A stretch of 6,206 nucleotides of DNA from Micromonosporaceae bacterium (GTDB taxonomy: Bacteria > Actinomycetota > Actinomycetes > Mycobacteriales > Micromonosporaceae), in NCBI GenBank assembly GCA_019690055.1, contig JADGGF010000280.1, positions 1-6,206 on the forward strand. The letters are read 5' to 3'. The position numbers and the translations under genes were made by a program. Under the pieces are notes generated by a model. That model had not been told where the DNA came from and made no database searches. It saw only the letters and a list, made by a program, of their open reading frames with translations. Shown here piece by piece: positions 5,107 through 6,206 of the stretch; the stretch's first letter is position 1; each line of letters begins with the position of its first letter.

Positions 5107-5964
5107 ATGGTGGAGCATCCTCGGTTCCCCGACCTCAAGCTGCACTCGGATGAAGGTCTCCGCACCGCGCTCGGCGCGAACGTGGTTGCGCGCGAGACGA
5201 TTCACGCCTGGCCGCTGTCCTGCGTACAGAAGGTGCTGCTCGACGACGGACGGTTGCTCGCCTACAAGTCCCAACTCCCACCGACTGTCGAGCCCGCGTT
5301 CTACGCCGCCGCGTCGTCGCGCCTGCTGCCCGGCTGTCAGCAGCTCGGGATGCTGGACCGGTGCGCCACCATGGCCTTGGACTGGATCGACGCTCCGCGG
5401 TTGATCGACACGGTCGTCGATGTCGCCGACCTGCTCACGCACGGTCGGCGGCTGGTCGCCGAGATCGGGGAAATCGCGGGGGACCTGCCGACCTACCTGG
5501 ACCTCGCTGGGGTCGAAGCATGGACGAGCGTCGCCGAAACCACCCTCGACAAGCTGGACACGCTGATCGGGGACGGCCGGTTCCAGTTCGTCACCGCGGA
5601 ACAGAGCCACCGCCTGCGGGCATTCGCCACGACGTCCGCCGTCCTCGACGCGGTGAGCTCCGCCCCGAGAGTCACCCACGGCGACCTGACCGCCCAGCAG
5701 GTATTCCTGACGGACGATGGCTACCGGGTGATCGACTGGCAGCGTCCGGTCGTCGCCCCGGCCGACATCGACCTGGTCGCTCTCCTGGTCGACCGGGACG
5801 TCGACCCGCGACCCTTCGTCGCGGCACCCGTCATCGGAGTGTTCTGGTTCCTGTACCTGCGGTGGGCAGTGGTCGCCCAACATGACCTCTTCCCCGATGG
5901 TCGATGGCAACTGTTCGACTACTGGGCAGCCCGATCGGTCGAACACATCCTGGCACCGAGCTGA
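5107..5964 (+). CDS. APH-like phosphotransferase family protein
   Basis: A 285-residue soluble protein with the kinase-like fold of aminoglycoside and small-molecule phosphotransferases. K54 in LLAYKSQ fits the ATP-binding lysine and E62 the helix-C glutamate that pairs with it. MALDWIDAP (89-97) is hinge-like. The catalytic loop is THGDLTAQQVF (190-200) with base D193, and the metal-binding aspartate is D210 in VIDWQRP. The usual HGDxxxxN loop asparagine is Gln198, so activity may be altered or metal binding changed. The C-terminal helices (about 236-283) are rich in Trp and Phe and would form the substrate pocket. The substrate is unknown; nothing points specifically to antibiotic resistance. 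The start is the ATG at 5107 with GTG as second codon, apparently leaderless. It follows the acyltransferase gene on the same strand and may be co-expressed with it. Family is firm, catalytic competence uncertain. Confidence 0.85.
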   Translation: MVEHPRFPDLKLHSDEGLRTALGANVVARETIHAWPLSCVQKVLLDDGRLLAYKSQLPPTVEPAFYAAASSRLLPGCQQLGMLDRCATMALDWIDAPRLIDTVVDVADLLTHGRRLVAEIGEIAGDLPTYLDLAGVEAWTSVAETTLDKLDTLIGDGRFQFVTAEQSHRLRAFATTSAVLDAVSSAPRVTHGDLTAQQVFLTDDGYRVIDWQRPVVAPADIDLVALLVDRDVDPRPFVAAPVIGVFWFLYLRWAVVAQHDLFPDGRWQLFDYWAARSVEHILAPS

Positions 5965-5989
5965 CCACCCCGATCGCCGACCCAAGGGA

Positions 5990-6015
5990 CCGGTCAGGCG
6001 CACCAGCGCCACCGG
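5990..6015 (+). terminator. Bulged 10-bp hairpin terminator after the phosphotransferase gene
   Basis: CCGGT-ca-GGCGC-ACCA-GCGCC-ACCGG: two 5-bp GC-rich stems stacked with a two-base bulge and a four-base loop. It begins 25 bp past the TGA stop. No T-run follows, as usual in this type of genome. It is the best terminator candidate in the window and could act on both strands. Confidence 0.6.
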
Positions 6016-6206
6016 CTTCGTCGGCGTAACCCGGGCTGTCCGGAACAGGACCGGACCGCGAACCTGGTCGAGATCGTCGGCGAACGGTCGAAGCGTCATC
6101 GGATGCCCCTGCTGTGAGTGCCCGTGGGGTGTCATCGGCCGGTGACATCACGGTGTCCCCGGCGGCTTGCGAGGCTCCTGCCATCCGCTTGTGGGCCGCA
6201 CCTAGT
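6016..6206. other. Right end of window, no supportable gene
   Basis: About 190 bp without a convincing coding region. A minus-strand ATG at about 6098 has an AGGGG sequence upstream, and a plus-strand frame ends near 6145. Both continue as, or arise from, frames overlapping the phosphotransferase gene and show no recognisable product. The stretch may be the promoter region of a gene outside the window. Confidence 0.5.

Noticed and set aside
4253..5404. Plus-strand 383-codon frame spanning the acyltransferase and phosphotransferase genes
   Set aside because: It is out of frame with both recognised genes, Arg/Pro/Ala-rich and without motifs, a typical GC-rich artefact.
4954..6135. Long minus-strand open frame opposite the phosphotransferase
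   Set aside because: It mirrors the codon bias of the plus-strand phosphotransferase gene, overlaps it completely and continues across the gene boundary; no domain is recognisable.

Overview
The window is 6.2 kb of GC-rich DNA (roughly 70% G+C by eye). Codons are strongly biased to G or C in the third position, and some starts look leaderless. This points to a mycelial-type actinobacterium (Actinomycetota); the family level cannot be fixed from the sequence. There is no mobile element, rRNA, tRNA or CRISPR array. The content looks chromosomal: a secreted starch-degrading enzyme, a small regulator/oxidoreductase module, and a poorly characterised acyltransferase/phosphotransferase pair.

Layout. 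(1) Positions 1-1652, minus strand: a secreted GH13 enzyme of the CGTase / maltogenic alpha-amylase type. The signal peptide, the complete catalytic core and domain C are present; the rest runs off the left edge. (2) Positions 1794-2249, minus strand: a MarR-family regulator with an exceptionally strong Shine-Dalgarno sequence and a hairpin just after its stop. (3) Positions 2250-2487: a divergent control region with two mirror-image promoters. Each is TTGACA-18 bp-TASCAT followed 13-14 bp later by the same 18-bp operator-like element (16/18 identical, opposite orientation). (4) Positions 2433-2790: a roughly 350-bp leader, possibly holding a small open frame, that ends in the ribosome binding site of (5) a complete plus-strand aldo-keto reductase at 2791-3717. 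The regulator, twin operators and reductase read as one self-repressed, inducible module.

(6) Positions 3718-4037: an intergenic stretch without a supportable gene. It holds several inverted repeats and ends in a promoter whose -10 box lies 7 bp before a GTG. (7) Positions 4038-5003, plus: a predicted acyltransferase-domain protein of the NAT_N/GNAT_C type. (8) Positions 5107-5964, plus: an APH-like phosphotransferase with an altered catalytic loop, also with a leaderless-looking start. A bulged 10-bp hairpin follows it. (9) Positions 6016-6206: nothing that can be supported.

I see no clear new multi-gene system. The most informative points are the duplicated inverted promoter-operator unit that wires the regulator to the reductase, the alanine in place of the central aromatic residue in the CGTase-like enzyme, and the uncharacterised acyltransferase/kinase-like pair.
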